DNA of 64,000 nt from Collibacillus ludicampi (GCF_023705585.1 NZ_BOQE01000001.1:793341-857340); one strand, 5' to 3'. Positions 40,109 through 50,227 are shown, counted from the first letter of the stretch. Notes: a model not told the origin generated them from the letters alone. A program made the numbers and translations.

Positions 40109-41050
40109 TCATACTATCTTCTGGTTCTGTTTAATTTTTTCAGCAAGTTCATCAAGCTTTCGCAACCGGTGATTCACGCCCGATTTCGATACCGTCCCCG
40201 GAAGCATTTGCCCCAGTTCCTTCAAGTTGATCTCCGGGTATTTCAAGCGCATTTCCGCGACTTCTCGCAGTTTGGGCGGAAGATTATTCAGCCCGATTTC
40301 TCGTTCAAGCAGTCGTATGTTCTCAATCTGACGCACGGCCGCATGAATCGTTTTGTTCAGATTGGCCGTTTCGCAGTTCACGATTCGGTTGACCTGATTG
40401 CGCATGCCCTTGAGAATACGCACATCTTCAAATCGCAACAACGCTTGATGTGCCCCAACGATATTCAGAAACTCGATGATCTTCTCGCCTTCTTTTAGAT
40501 ACATGACCCAGCCTTTTTTCCGTTCGATCAGTTTCGCATTCAGCCCGAACTGGTTGGTCAAATGACAGAGAGCAAGCGAATGATCATGATCGAAAGAAGC
40601 GATTTCCAAGTGATAAGAAGAGCCTTCCGGGTCATTCACGGATCCTCCCGCCAGAAATGCCCCCCGCAGATAAGACCGCTTGCAGCAAGCTTTTCTGATC
40701 AAATCCTCATCGATACCCGCAACGAATTGAAGATGATCATCGACGATTTTCAAATCTTTCAAGATCTTTTGCACGCCGAAAGGTACGCGAACCATATATA
40801 CATTGTTTTTCTTCAATCTCATTTTCTTGCGCACCAGTACCTCTACATGCGCGTCGAAGATCGTTCGCAACAATGTATACATTCTCCGGGCAATCGCTGC
40901 ATTTTCGGTTGTCACATCCAGACAGACACGCTTGTCGCTCTTGACGATGACACCGTTCATCCGGATCATGGCTGCCAGTTCAGCACGTTTACAACATGCC
41001 TTGCTCTCCAGTTGTGTCAATTCTTTTTTGGTTCGTGCCGCAAACGACAT
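40109..41050 (-). CDS. whiA: WhiA-family DNA-binding regulator
   Basis: 313 residues. An N-terminal degenerate LAGLIDADG homing-endonuclease-like domain ([37 protein letters not shown]) is followed by a C-terminal helix-turn-helix ([46 protein letters not shown]). It is involved in cell division and chromosome segregation in Bacilli. It sits in the conserved cluster between yvcK and the HPr gene. Confidence 0.96.
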   Translation of the reverse strand: MSFAARTKKELTQLESKACCKRAELAAMIRMNGVIVKSDKRVCLDVTTENAAIARRMYTLLRTIFDAHVEVLVRKKMRLKKNNVYMVRVPFGVQKILKDLKIVDDHLQFVAGIDEDLIRKACCKRSYLRGAFLAGGSVNDPEGSSYHLEIASFDHDHSLALCHLTNQFGLNAKLIERKKGWVMYLKEGEKIIEFLNIVGAHQALLRFEDVRILKGMRNQVNRIVNCETANLNKTIHAAVRQIENIRLLEREIGLNNLPPKLREVAEMRLKYPEINLKELGQMLPGTVSKSGVNHRLRKLDELAEKIKQNQKIV

Positions 41051-41074
41051 CGTGCCATCACCTCCGTATAAGGA

Positions 41075-42247
41075 TTATGATGGTTGCTTTTTCGTATCTC
41101 TTCCCAGTAGAGCAAAGATCTGTTCACTGATCCTTCGCGCGTCATGTCGCGCATAAATGGCGTAATGGAGAAAATTGCGGGCGATCACCGATAGTCCCAT
41201 CTGTTGTAGATTCCAAATGTCCGCGACAACCGGGGCCGCTTGTTTTTCCCGGTATTGTTCAATGACCGCCGGTGGGATGGGTGCCGTATTGACGAGGATA
41301 TACTCGAAGAGACCTGGCCCCACATGGTCATAGATTGCTTGGACGTGCTGAGACGCCGTAAAATTATCTGTTTCTCCCGGTTGTGTCATGACGTTACACA
41401 CGTAGACGGTGATCGCATTCGACTGGCGGATGGCATCGGCGATCTCGGGAACCAGCAGATTCGGCAAAATACTGGTATACAAACTGCCAGGACCCACGAT
41501 GATCGCATCCGCTTCCTTAATGGCTTGCACGACTTCCGGCAAAGGATGGATATCGCTAGGTACAATTTCGAGGCGCTCGATTTTTTTATTGGCTAAAGGT
41601 ATTTTCGACTCCCCCTGAACCACCGTTCCATCCGTCATATAAGCACGCAGAACGACTTCCTGGGGAACGGCCGGAAGCACCCGTCCACGCACTGCCAAGA
41701 CCCTCGACGTTTCTCGTATGGCCGTTTCAAAATCCCCGGTGACATCCGTCATCGCCGCAATGAACAGGTTTCCGAAGCTGTGCCCGGCTAATCCTTCACC
41801 GCTCTTAAAACGGTATTGCCACAATTTTTCCATGAGAGGTTCCGTATCGGCCAAAGCGACGAGGCAGTTGCGGATATCTCCCGGTGGCGGCATTCTCAAA
41901 TCGGAACGCAATCGTCCGGAAGAACCGCCGTCGTCCGCGACCGTAACGACGGCTGTGATGTCCGCGTCATACTCCTTTAAGCCGCGTAATAGAACGGACA
42001 ATCCGGTTCCTCCGCCGATGACGACAATTTTGGGTCTACCCAATTTCGCTAGGAGTTCCTGCCTGCCGATCTGCTCATCCCGCCACCATCCGAGTGCCAG
42101 AAGCCCTGAGCCCACGAGCAAACTTGCGAGACCGATTACAGACGCCTGCCCGGGTACCGAATGGATTCCTACGCCTGCAGCAAGCAATCCCAGCCCGAAC
42201 GAGCAAACGGTCCATGCTAAGAGCCACCACTTCTTTACCATCGTCAC
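41075..42247 (-). CDS. yvcK: Gluconeogenesis factor YvcK/CofD family
   Basis: 390 residues. Two N-terminal membrane helices (about 5-50) precede a UPF0052/CofD-like domain: VVIGGGTGLSVLLRGLKEYDADITAVVTVADDGGSSGRLR, GDIRNCLVALAD and GPGSLYTSILPNL. It binds UDP-sugars and is needed for growth on gluconeogenic carbon and for cell shape. A GTG start abuts the rapZ stop (translational coupling), after AAAGGT. Confidence 0.94.
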   Translation of the reverse strand: MTMVKKWWLLAWTVCSFGLGLLAAGVGIHSVPGQASVIGLASLLVGSGLLALGWWRDEQIGRQELLAKLGRPKIVVIGGGTGLSVLLRGLKEYDADITAVVTVADDGGSSGRLRSDLRMPPPGDIRNCLVALADTEPLMEKLWQYRFKSGEGLAGHSFGNLFIAAMTDVTGDFETAIRETSRVLAVRGRVLPAVPQEVVLRAYMTDGTVVQGESKIPLANKKIERLEIVPSDIHPLPEVVQAIKEADAIIVGPGSLYTSILPNLLVPEIADAIRQSNAITVYVCNVMTQPGETDNFTASQHVQAIYDHVGPGLFEYILVNTAPIPPAVIEQYREKQAAPVVADIWNLQQMGLSVIARNFLHYAIYARHDARRISEQIFALLGRDTKKQPS

Positions 42248-43117
42248 TTACCGACCTTTATCACAGTCACGGTGAGTGACCCTCACCGATTCATTTTGTT
42301 TCAGATGCTGGTAAAGAAGCTCTGCCACAGCGACTGATCGATGCTGTCCGCCTGTACAACCGATGGCGATCACTGCTTGGTTCTTACCTTCTTTCTGAAA
42401 TTGAGGCAAAAGGAAATCGACCAGATCGAACAATTTTTCAAGAAACTGTTGCGTTACCGGCCATTTCATCACATATTCAGATACATCTTTATCTTTCCCC
42501 GTGAGAGGGCGAAGGGATTCGACATAATGGGGATTCGGGAGAAAACGAACATCGAAGACCAAGTCCGCGTCAATCGGAACCCCATGTTTGAAGCCAAAAG
42601 ATACGATATTGACGTTGAGCTTCTGTTCGTCAAGATTGGAGAAGCGTTGAACGATTCTCTGCTTCAATTCGGACGGTTTCAAGTCACTCGTATCGATAAT
42701 CCAATCGGCCCGTCCCCTCATCTCCTCCAGTTTGCGGCGTTCTTTCGCAATCCCCTCTGGGATGCGGCCATCGGGAGACATGGGATGTCTGCGCCGTGTC
42801 TCTTTGTATCTGCGAACGAGCACGTCATCATCCGCCTCGAGATAAAGAATCTGTGCGGTGATCCCGCTCTTTTCCTCCAATTCTTTCAGCGCTTCGAACA
42901 GATCTTGACCTAACGCCCGTCCACGAAGATCGCAGACGAGAGCGATTTTCGAAACTTTTCCTCCCGATTGGATAACGAGTTCACCAAGTTTGGGAATCAA
43001 TGCGGGAGGAAGGTTATCTATACTAAAGAATCCTATATCTTCTAAGCTTTGCAACGCTACCGTCTTCCCCGCTCCGGAAAGGCCGGTCAGAATGACCACA
43101 TGTACAGTCTGGTTCAT
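42248..43117 (-). CDS. rapZ: RNase adapter/nucleotide-binding protein RapZ (YvcJ)
   Basis: 289 residues. An N-terminal P-loop LTGLSGAGKTVALQSLEDIGFFSIDNLP leads a kinase-like domain. The C-terminal CTGGQHRSVAVAELLYQHL is the conserved RapZ motif. In B. subtilis YvcJ binds and hydrolyses nucleotides and affects competence; in E. coli RapZ controls GlmS. It overlaps yvcK in translation. Confidence 0.96.
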   Translation of the reverse strand: MNQTVHVVILTGLSGAGKTVALQSLEDIGFFSIDNLPPALIPKLGELVIQSGGKVSKIALVCDLRGRALGQDLFEALKELEEKSGITAQILYLEADDDVLVRRYKETRRRHPMSPDGRIPEGIAKERRKLEEMRGRADWIIDTSDLKPSELKQRIVQRFSNLDEQKLNVNIVSFGFKHGVPIDADLVFDVRFLPNPHYVESLRPLTGKDKDVSEYVMKWPVTQQFLEKLFDLVDFLLPQFQKEGKNQAVIAIGCTGGQHRSVAVAELLYQHLKQNESVRVTHRDCDKGR

Positions 43118-43154
43118 AGTACCACCTCATTCCCCTTATGCAACAATTGTACAG

Positions 43155-43179
43155 AAAAAGGCTGGTCTCGACCAGCCTT
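43155..43179 (-). terminator. Hairpin between glcK and rapZ
   Basis: AAGGCTGGTC / GACCAGCCTT ten-base stem with a two-base loop; TTT follows on the minus strand. It likely ends the glcK transcript at least partly. Confidence 0.75.
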
Positions 43180-43284
43180 CATCTGAAACCTTCGTATCCA
43201 TACTCAACGGTACATCTTCACACGCAGGCTCAATGAACGTCGTCTATCGGTCAAAGGTACAGACCGCTAGCAACAGGGAGACGA

Positions 43285-44235
43285 TCATGACGAAGCAAGC
43301 ATGGAAAGCCTGGCAGCCCCCAAGACGCCCGCGTCATTGCCGAGTTCCGCCGGTCGGAACGCGACCGCATCGCAAACGCGAGCCAATGCATATTTGGAAA
43401 AGGAATCGTACAACGGCTTAAACAAGATATCCCCCGCTTTGGAGACGCCCCCACCGATGACGATAAGCTCCGGATTCAGGATATTTGCCGCCAGCGATAA
43501 AGCGTATCCCAGCGTCTCCGTCATGTGCCCGACAACCGAGCATGCCACCGCGTCCCCTTGACGCGCATGGTCAAACACGTCCCGGGCCGTCAGCGCAGCA
43601 ACCTCTTGTAAGCTGGATTCTTCTCCCGCTTCAAGCCGTCTTTTCGCGTGACGCACAATGGCGGTTGCCGATGTGATCGTTTCCAGGCAACCCCGATTTC
43701 CGCAATTGCAACGATCGCCTTGCGGATCGATCACGATATGCCCGATCTCCCCGCCCATGCCATTCGCTCCGTGATAGATCATACCATCGATGATCAAGCC
43801 GCCTCCGATTCCCGTACCGATCGTGATCGCGAGGATATGGCGATGCCCGCGCCCTGCACCGATCCACGCTTCTCCTAATGCGGCCACATTGGCGTCATTT
43901 TCTACCACGACCGGCACTTGCAAACGGCGATTCAGTTCTTCGACAACAGAGATCTTCTTCCACCCCAAATTAGGCGATTCTTCAATCATCCCTTTTTCGA
44001 AATCAAGAAAACCGGGGATTCCGGCTCCAATACCCGTTACGTCATTCCACGACCATCCTGCGCGTTGTGCAACCGTTCTCGCCATGTCGGCGATACGGTC
44101 CAAGACGAACGCAGCACCGCGCGGCGCCTCCGTGGGACGTTCCTCTTTGACAACGATCTTTCCGCTCTCGTCGACGGCAGCCACTTTAATGTTCGTACCG
44201 CCTAAGTCGATCCCGATTACTCGCTTCTCCCCCAT
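43285..44235 (-). CDS. glcK: Glucokinase, ROK family
   Basis: 316 residues. GIDLGGTNIKVAAV is the ATP-binding loop. VENDANVAALGE contains the catalytic Asp, GTGIGGGLIIDG follows, and the zinc motif CNCGNRGCLE is complete. It phosphorylates free glucose and thus feeds the glycolytic operon. Located between the nudix gene and rapZ, 13 bases after the nudix gene, which is a variation on the B. subtilis cluster. Confidence 0.94.
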   Translation of the reverse strand: MGEKRVIGIDLGGTNIKVAAVDESGKIVVKEERPTEAPRGAAFVLDRIADMARTVAQRAGWSWNDVTGIGAGIPGFLDFEKGMIEESPNLGWKKISVVEELNRRLQVPVVVENDANVAALGEAWIGAGRGHRHILAITIGTGIGGGLIIDGMIYHGANGMGGEIGHIVIDPQGDRCNCGNRGCLETITSATAIVRHAKRRLEAGEESSLQEVAALTARDVFDHARQGDAVACSVVGHMTETLGYALSLAANILNPELIVIGGGVSKAGDILFKPLYDSFSKYALARVCDAVAFRPAELGNDAGVLGAARLSMLASS

Positions 44236-44247
44236 ATTCCCTCACCT

Positions 44248-44709
44248 TTATTCTCGGTTCTCCAGTTTCCATGCAAGCAATTGATAATCAGGCGTATATG
44301 TAAATTTCCCGGTAATCAATTTTGTTTCCTGCAGGATCTGGCGCAAAAAAATACGATCGCCTTCCGCCATCGGACGTTCGTCGAGCGTATCGATTTTGAT
44401 CCACTCCAAGATCCCCTCTTCCGTCTCATGCAAAAGAGTACCGCTCCATTTTTCGGTATAAAACGTGAAAAGCATCCAATGGTCAATCATTTTTGAACCT
44501 TCTTGCAAAAGAACGGTAAAGACTCCCCGCAAATCAGCCGTTTCAATGGAAAATCCAGTTTCTTCGCAAATTTCGCGAGTCACCGCTTCCACAAGAGATT
44601 CACCCGGTTCCATCTTTCCTCCCGGGCACACCCACCACCCTCTGCGCGGTTTCTTGAGCATGAGGATCTGATCACCTTGGCGTATGATACAATTGGTAAC
44701 CACTTGCAT
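44248..44709 (-). CDS. Nudix hydrolase (YvcI-like)
   Basis: About 153 residues. The Nudix box GGKMEPGESLVEAVTREICEETGF is complete (G-x5-E-x7-REUXEEXGU), with Mg-binding glutamates. It hydrolyses a nucleoside diphosphate derivative, perhaps oxidised dGTP. The ATG at 44709 is used because AGGAG lies nine bases upstream; 44715 is also possible. It is the YvcI of the rapZ-yvcK cluster by position. Confidence 0.88.
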   Translation of the reverse strand: MQVVTNCIIRQGDQILMLKKPRRGWWVCPGGKMEPGESLVEAVTREICEETGFSIETADLRGVFTVLLQEGSKMIDHWMLFTFYTEKWSGTLLHETEEGILEWIKIDTLDERPMAEGDRIFLRQILQETKLITGKFTYTPDYQLLAWKLENRE

Positions 44710-44849
44710 GTTCATCAACTCCTGCAACCTCTAGCATACCATGCCGAGAAGATCCCATTCAATCGATCCTTCTCTCCCTTTTTAAAAAACACCACCCGAT
44801 TTTTCAGGGAAGGGTGAACCTATCGGGAACATCTCGGGATGATAAAGGC

Positions 44850-44881
44850 AAAAAAAGAGGCGATGCTTAACAGCACGCCTC
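44850..44881 (-). terminator. Intrinsic terminator of trxB-selB
   Basis: GAGGCG / CGCCTC outer stem (44857-44862 with 44876-44881) with a further TGC/GCA pair inside, then seven T on the minus strand. Confidence 0.9.
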
Positions 44882-44977
44882 AACTCTATAGGTAAAGGGG
44901 GTCAATGTGTTGCTACTTGTAGGATACTCCTTTAATATTACGGCTATGTAACAGCCTCTTTAACATTTTGTGACAAC

Positions 44978-46888
44978 TTATGAAGCGATCCACAGTCTCT
45001 TCTCTCCCTCGCGCCGTGTCCACTTCATACGATCGAAATATTCGAGCAAAGCGAGCGCGAATTTGCGTGAAGTCCCCACATGATCGCGAAATACGGCCAC
45101 TGTGAGCTCTCCTCGATCCGCCAACGTTTTGACGATTTCTTTCGCTCTTTCGATCGTCTCTTTGGCGAAGAAGATTCCTTCTTCGATTTCAATCAGTTCT
45201 TCTCGTTCTTTCATATAGGAAAGCAGTCCTTGTACCACCTGGTCCTTTCCCTTGAACTGATCCGCCAATGTCAATAACGATGGCGGCTGAAATCCGTGTT
45301 CCAGGAATGTCGTTCGCAACCGTTCAATCAGACTCTTCTCGGCCAAGCTCAGCGGAACCTGGTATCCGGACAAACGGATGCGATCCGCCTTGATTTCAAA
45401 CCTACCCTCTTTTTCTCCCAGTGCGATCAGCGCATCATAGATTTTCGGTTTGATCTTCGTCCTCAGTTGCGAGAGTATCTGGGCTTTTCCTACATACATG
45501 TTATACTTTGATTTGGCATACTGTGCACGGATCTTTTCTTCAATTTCATCGAACAAACGCTGTTTCTCTTCGCGCTCAATGAATCCCTTGGTACCGGGCA
45601 GTTCTTCTATCACCGCGCGTTTCGCCAGTTCCTGCAACCACACCTGGGTCTGTTCCGGAGTCGCTTTGATGCGCGCGGCAATTTCTTGCAACGTAAGGCC
45701 GGGCTCCGCTTGCAAAATGGCTGCGATTCTGGCATGAGGACCGCCTTTTTCCTTCTCCGCCAACTCTTCCAGGATGGAGGTGCGTTTGCGTCTGTACAAG
45801 CGCACCGGATGCGGATCAATCACCATACCGCCGCCAAGGGTCATCATCGGAGAATACGTACGGATGATAAATCGGTCTTTCGCTTCACACACGACGGGAG
45901 ATTCCAGTTCGATCTGCACGAGTGCGTCTTCGCCAGGTGCGATCTCATCCCGGTCGAGAATGATGACCCGTGCCATCGCCTCTGACGTACCCATATAGAA
46001 ACGGATACGCATGCGGTTTGTCACACCTCGCGGGGCATCCGTCAGGAGACGCAGGCGCGCATCAATGAGTTCCGTTGGCTTATAGATGGATGGGGCCACG
46101 ACGACTTCCCCGCGATGAATCCCAGCTCTCTCCACCCCAACGAGGTTGAGCGCCGTCCGTTGTCCCGCAACCGCCGAGTCCACATTGTCTCCATGAACCT
46201 GGATCGAACGAACCCTCGCTTTCTCACCAGACGGAAGCAATTCAACATGTTCCCCGACCGACACTCGTCCGGCAACGATCGTACCCGTTACAACTGTTCC
46301 AAAACCGGGCACAGAAAAAATGCGGTCGATCGGCAATCGCAAGGGCGCAGTCACTTCCCTCGTCACGACCACCCGCGCCATGTCCGCGATCGTTTCGCGC
46401 AGCCGTTCGATTCCTTCACCCGTGTGGGAAGACACAGGAATTAAGGGGGCATCTTTCAAAATCGATCCCTTCAGTTCCTCGCGGACTTCTTCCGTTACCA
46501 TCTGCAGCCATTCCGTATCGACCGTATCGATTTTCGTTAAAACAACGATTCCTTTCTGGACATTGAGCATTTCTAAAATATGCAAATGTTCTCTCGTCTG
46601 CGGCATCACACCTTCATTCGCGGCGATTACCAAAAGGATCAGGTCAATCCCGCCGGCGCCCGCCAGCATATTTTTGATGAACCTCTCATGTCCGGGCACA
46701 TCGACAATGCCGATCCGTCGCCCGTCCGGTAGCAAGAGCGGGGCAAATCCCACATCGATCGAGATCCCCCGCTCTTTCTCCTCCTTGTGAATATCCGTAT
46801 CCTTACCTGTCAACGCTTTGACAAGTGCGGTTTTGCCATGGTCGATATGTCCCGCCGTCCCTACGATGAAAAAATCGCTCTTGCTCAC
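44978..46888 (-). CDS. selB: Selenocysteine-specific elongation factor SelB
   Basis: 636 residues. The translational GTPase domain (GTAGHIDHGKTALVKAL, DVPGHERFIKNML, LTKIDTVD) is followed by EF-Tu-like domains II and III and four winged-helix repeats in the C-terminal third (about 375-636). These bind the SECIS hairpin. The C-terminal extension separates it from EF-Tu and IF2. It delivers Sec-tRNA to UGA codons. No selA, selD or selC is visible in the window, so the pathway must be completed elsewhere. It starts 14 bases after trxB and probably shares its transcript. Confidence 0.94.
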   Translation of the reverse strand: MSKSDFFIVGTAGHIDHGKTALVKALTGKDTDIHKEEKERGISIDVGFAPLLLPDGRRIGIVDVPGHERFIKNMLAGAGGIDLILLVIAANEGVMPQTREHLHILEMLNVQKGIVVLTKIDTVDTEWLQMVTEEVREELKGSILKDAPLIPVSSHTGEGIERLRETIADMARVVVTREVTAPLRLPIDRIFSVPGFGTVVTGTIVAGRVSVGEHVELLPSGEKARVRSIQVHGDNVDSAVAGQRTALNLVGVERAGIHRGEVVVAPSIYKPTELIDARLRLLTDAPRGVTNRMRIRFYMGTSEAMARVIILDRDEIAPGEDALVQIELESPVVCEAKDRFIIRTYSPMMTLGGGMVIDPHPVRLYRRKRTSILEELAEKEKGGPHARIAAILQAEPGLTLQEIAARIKATPEQTQVWLQELAKRAVIEELPGTKGFIEREEKQRLFDEIEEKIRAQYAKSKYNMYVGKAQILSQLRTKIKPKIYDALIALGEKEGRFEIKADRIRLSGYQVPLSLAEKSLIERLRTTFLEHGFQPPSLLTLADQFKGKDQVVQGLLSYMKEREELIEIEEGIFFAKETIERAKEIVKTLADRGELTVAVFRDHVGTSRKFALALLEYFDRMKWTRREGEKRLWIAS

Positions 46889-46902
46889 ATCACACCATTC
46901 CT

Positions 46903-47847
46903 TTATGCTTCATCCGCCCACGCTTCCACGTAATGTCCCGCATAAAATGCGGCCACCGCGCCATCAGCTGTGGCTGTCACCACCTGTCTCAGTACCGTGT
47001 CGCGCACATCTCCCGCGGCAAAAATACCAGGGATGTTCGTCTGCATCTTCGCGTCCGTCACGATATAACCTTCGTCGTTGAGGATCGACTCGATATCCGA
47101 ACCTTTAAGAAAATCCGTATTCGGTTTCATTCCGACGTAAATGAACACCCCATCTGCCGGGAATTCCTTCGTGTCTCCCGTTTTCGTGTTTTTCAAGACG
47201 ACCTTCTGGACTTTTCCTTCTCCCTCAATCGATTGTACGGTCGTATCCCATATGAAATCGATTTTTTCGTTTTTGAACGCGCGATCCTGCAAGATTTTCT
47301 GCGCACGCAATTTATCCCTTCTGTGAATGATCGTCACTTTCGTCGCATGGCGTGTGAGATAAATCCCTTCTTCCACAGCCGAATCTCCGCCTCCCACCAC
47401 GACGAGTTCTTTTCCGCGGAAGAAAGCACCGTCACACGTCGCGCAATAGGACACTCCGCGTCCGCGAAATTCCTCTTCACCAGGTACGCCTAGCTTGCGG
47501 GGTTCGGCACCCGTTGCGAGGATCACCGCTTTGGTCCGCAGTTCTCCGTTTGATGTGTGCAAGACCTTGATTTTACCTTCATCTTTGATCGTTTCAACCG
47601 TACCGGTGATATATTCCGTACCGAAACTCTCCGCCTGTTTATGCATGATCATAGAGAGTGCAGGTCCTTCGACACTCTCCACCCCCGGATAGTTTTCGAT
47701 CAGATCCGTCGTGGACGCTTGTCCTCCCGGCATCCCCCGTTCGATTAAAGCTACTTTCATATTTGCACGGCCTGCGTATAACCCTGCCGCTAAACCGGCA
47801 GGCCCTCCGCCGATAATAATGATGTCATAAAGTGTTTCGTTCGACAT
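46903..47847 (-). CDS. trxB: Thioredoxin-disulfide reductase
   Basis: 314 residues. FAD-binding IIIGGGPAGLAAGLYAGRA, the redox-active CATCDG pair, NADPH-binding VVVGGGDSAVEEG and the C-terminal GIFAAGDVRDTVLRQVVTA are present. It keeps thioredoxin reduced. An open frame extends far upstream, but the ATG at 47847 has AAAGGAGA at a good distance and fits the family length. Confidence 0.98.
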   Translation of the reverse strand: MSNETLYDIIIIGGGPAGLAAGLYAGRANMKVALIERGMPGGQASTTDLIENYPGVESVEGPALSMIMHKQAESFGTEYITGTVETIKDEGKIKVLHTSNGELRTKAVILATGAEPRKLGVPGEEEFRGRGVSYCATCDGAFFRGKELVVVGGGDSAVEEGIYLTRHATKVTIIHRRDKLRAQKILQDRAFKNEKIDFIWDTTVQSIEGEGKVQKVVLKNTKTGDTKEFPADGVFIYVGMKPNTDFLKGSDIESILNDEGYIVTDAKMQTNIPGIFAAGDVRDTVLRQVVTATADGAVAAFYAGHYVEAWADEA

Positions 47848-47906
47848 GACTGATCTCCTTTCCTGAACAAAAACGGCATCACAAGCAGTATTCCCTTTAA
47901 GAATAG

Positions 47907-47934
47907 AAAAAGAGCAGGAGTATCTGCTCTTTTT
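47907..47934 (-). terminator. Intrinsic terminator after the TPR protein gene
   Basis: AAAAGAGCAG / CTGCTCTTTT stem (47908-47917 with 47924-47933) with TTT beyond. Confidence 0.88.
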
Positions 47935-47972
47935 AGTATATCTTATGTCACGCAAAATAACTGTGATATTCC

Positions 47973-49721
47973 TTACACGCTTCCTTCCGGATGCTCTTCC
48001 AGGATCCTTACGATCCTCCGTGAAATCTTCGAGACGGTAGCGGAAGAAACTCCAAATAAGGTAGCGATATCTCCTTGACTGATGCCCATATTCATTTGAT
48101 TCAAAGCGATATAGGCGATGCCTGCCGACCAGCTCTGAACTTTCACGATGCGTGGCGGTTGTTGCATCGTCTTCTCCAAATAGGAGAGCCAAACGTTCCG
48201 GGCTTTGAGTAACACTTTGTTTCCATAGGGAGACAATCTCTTTTCCACGTCAAGCCACACGTCTTTCCATTCTTTCCGTCTGGCAAACATCTCTTCCTGC
48301 AGATGTGGCAGGGAAATCGCTACAGCTGTTCTCCCATCTGAAACCACATCATCGGCAACTTCGGCTCCCATCTGCCGCAACACGTAGGCGGCCATCTCTT
48401 TTAACTGATCCGATTCGTCGGGCGCCTGGATAAACTCGCGCAGCGCGTTCTCCACTTCCTGATCCGCGATGAGTGCGTAGACCTGAATCACCATCGTCTT
48501 GATCTCCGCGTTCCCATGTTTCAACGCCCAGAGCAAATATGAGCGGACAAGAGGGTTCTTTTTCCATTCAAGTAACGTTCCCTCTTGCAGTTGCTCTTCC
48601 ATAATTTTAAACTGTTCATAAAAAGGAAGCTGATACTGATACGGAACGGGAAGAGGGTTTGAATACCCCTGTTCCGCAAGTTCCATCTGTTTGAGATAAA
48701 AGGGAGCTACATGATTATTCGGATCGAGTTTCGTGAGATCCTTCCACATTCTGCGCGCACGTGTATATTTTCCCGAATTGTAAGCGGCAGCGGCTACACA
48801 ATGAAGAAGTAATGGATCCAATCGTTCGCTGAAACGAAAGAGAAGCATGAACAAACGATACGCTTGTTCATGATGACCAAGGATCCCCAAGGTTGTTGCC
48901 AATTTGAATCCTTGATCGAACGCCAAAGGATATACCTTACTTAAACGGGAAACGATTGTCTTGACCCGTTCTTGGTGACCCTTATATTGTAAATACACAG
49001 CCAAATTACAAAGCGCATGAATATTGCACGGATCTTTCTGCAGAATATCTTCTACGACCGAAATCGCCAAATCCATCTTTCCCAAATAATAATAAGCGAT
49101 CGAGAGGTTGTTTTGTAAAGCGATCCCGTCCGGATTCTCGCGGATCAGTTTTTTCAATAGTTCGGCCGCTTCCCTGAATTTTCCCTCGTGAATGAGACGC
49201 ACGGCATGAACAGATTCCGGCAACTTAATTTCCATTTCTTTCAATCGCCGGCGCAAAACTTCTCCACCGCCAAATTCAGAAACGAGAATCTCTAACATTT
49301 CCTCCGCATCGCGCGAAAAATCCCCCTGCGGGTTTAGCTCCAGGTAGCGCGCTGCATATTCCTCCGCCTTTTCATAAAGCCCCATGTATGCATAATTGTT
49401 CGCCATATAAAAATAACAATCGGTCATTTCACGGTCGATCTCTTCAATGACATGCTCAAGGATCTCATTCGATTCTTCATATCGGCCGAGTTCAGACAGC
49501 ACGCCTGCCAAATTGAAGTGATGAACCGGATTGTTCGGCTCATATTCGCACGCCCTGCGGAAATATTTCATCGCTTTCATCAAGTCATGCCGATCCATAT
49601 AGTAAGCCGCACGTTCAAAGAAAAAAGCGGCATCTCTGCGAAACGGTATCACGTGTCCGGAAGGATGTTGGTTTTTTTTGCTCCGCTCTTGGTCCACCCG
49701 ATACACCCCCCACTTCCCCAA
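47973..49721 (-). CDS. TPR-repeat protein with C-terminal helix-turn-helix (YvcD-like)
   Basis: 582 residues. At least six tetratricopeptide repeats (about 30-345, for example AMKYFRRACEYEPNNPVHHFNLAGVLSELGRYEES) are followed by a helical middle and a C-terminal segment ISQGDIATLFGVSSATVSKISRRIVRI that reads as a DNA-binding HTH. B. subtilis YvcD is a TPR protein in the same neighbourhood. The HTH suggests a role in regulation, but the targets are unknown. Confidence 0.82.
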   Translation of the reverse strand: MGKWGVYRVDQERSKKNQHPSGHVIPFRRDAAFFFERAAYYMDRHDLMKAMKYFRRACEYEPNNPVHHFNLAGVLSELGRYEESNEILEHVIEEIDREMTDCYFYMANNYAYMGLYEKAEEYAARYLELNPQGDFSRDAEEMLEILVSEFGGGEVLRRRLKEMEIKLPESVHAVRLIHEGKFREAAELLKKLIRENPDGIALQNNLSIAYYYLGKMDLAISVVEDILQKDPCNIHALCNLAVYLQYKGHQERVKTIVSRLSKVYPLAFDQGFKLATTLGILGHHEQAYRLFMLLFRFSERLDPLLLHCVAAAAYNSGKYTRARRMWKDLTKLDPNNHVAPFYLKQMELAEQGYSNPLPVPYQYQLPFYEQFKIMEEQLQEGTLLEWKKNPLVRSYLLWALKHGNAEIKTMVIQVYALIADQEVENALREFIQAPDESDQLKEMAAYVLRQMGAEVADDVVSDGRTAVAISLPHLQEEMFARRKEWKDVWLDVEKRLSPYGNKVLLKARNVWLSYLEKTMQQPPRIVKVQSWSAGIAYIALNQMNMGISQGDIATLFGVSSATVSKISRRIVRILEEHPEGSV

Positions 49722-49859
49722 ACCGGATTTGCCAAAAGTATTCAGGCGTCTTCAGTATAGCACAAGCTCATTCATCTTGCAGAGATGGCATACTCACAAA
49801 TCATGTAAACCTTTAATTCAAGTCGAGGTTCAATAAAAAAGGAGGTAGACGAAGTTACC

Positions 49860-50105
49860 TTGAAAACTAGTGCTCGGGTGGATGTATCGCTTTGCGCTTG
49901 GGTTCTCTGAGGCATATGCTTTGCGCTCATGCTCCGTGGAGGTCGTCATTGCGGGCGTATGCTTTGCGTTCGCGCTCCGTGGAGGTCGTCTCGCTTTTAA
50001 TATATTTAATTGTTGCGATACGACCTCCAAAGTCGCTGCCTCACGCAAAGCATTACGCCCGCTAAAAGATACTTTTCATCCTCTAATGATGCCACCGCTT
50101 GAGAT
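49860..50105 (+). repeat. Nested-palindrome intergenic repeat, copy 4 (degenerate)
   Basis: Same orientation. The left outer arm (TGCTCGGGTGGATGTATCGC) is present. A segment including the middle arm and GCTCCGTGGAGGTCGTC is duplicated in tandem (from about 49910 and 49965). The inner arm pairs GGAGGTCGTCTCGC with GCGATACGACCTCC, with one mismatch. The right outer arm is deleted, so the sequence jumps straight from AAGCATTACGCCCGC to the tail ACTTTTCATCCTCT. It lies between the TPR gene and a transporter. The rest of 49722-50227 shows nothing I can name. Confidence 0.8.
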
Positions 50106-50227
50106 TTGAGAGGCTACCTCGCAAACACGTTCCGTGGTCATTCGGTTATTCTTCGACTCGGAAACGCGAGAATGTCGTCAGCTTTCACATACGTGATACC
50201 ACCGGCTACACCCTCTCGTCCTTTTAA

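Noticed and set aside
44728..44977. Possible selC (tRNA-Sec) beside selB
   Set aside because: I looked for a long acceptor stem and a UCA anticodon loop in this gap and found only the terminator.
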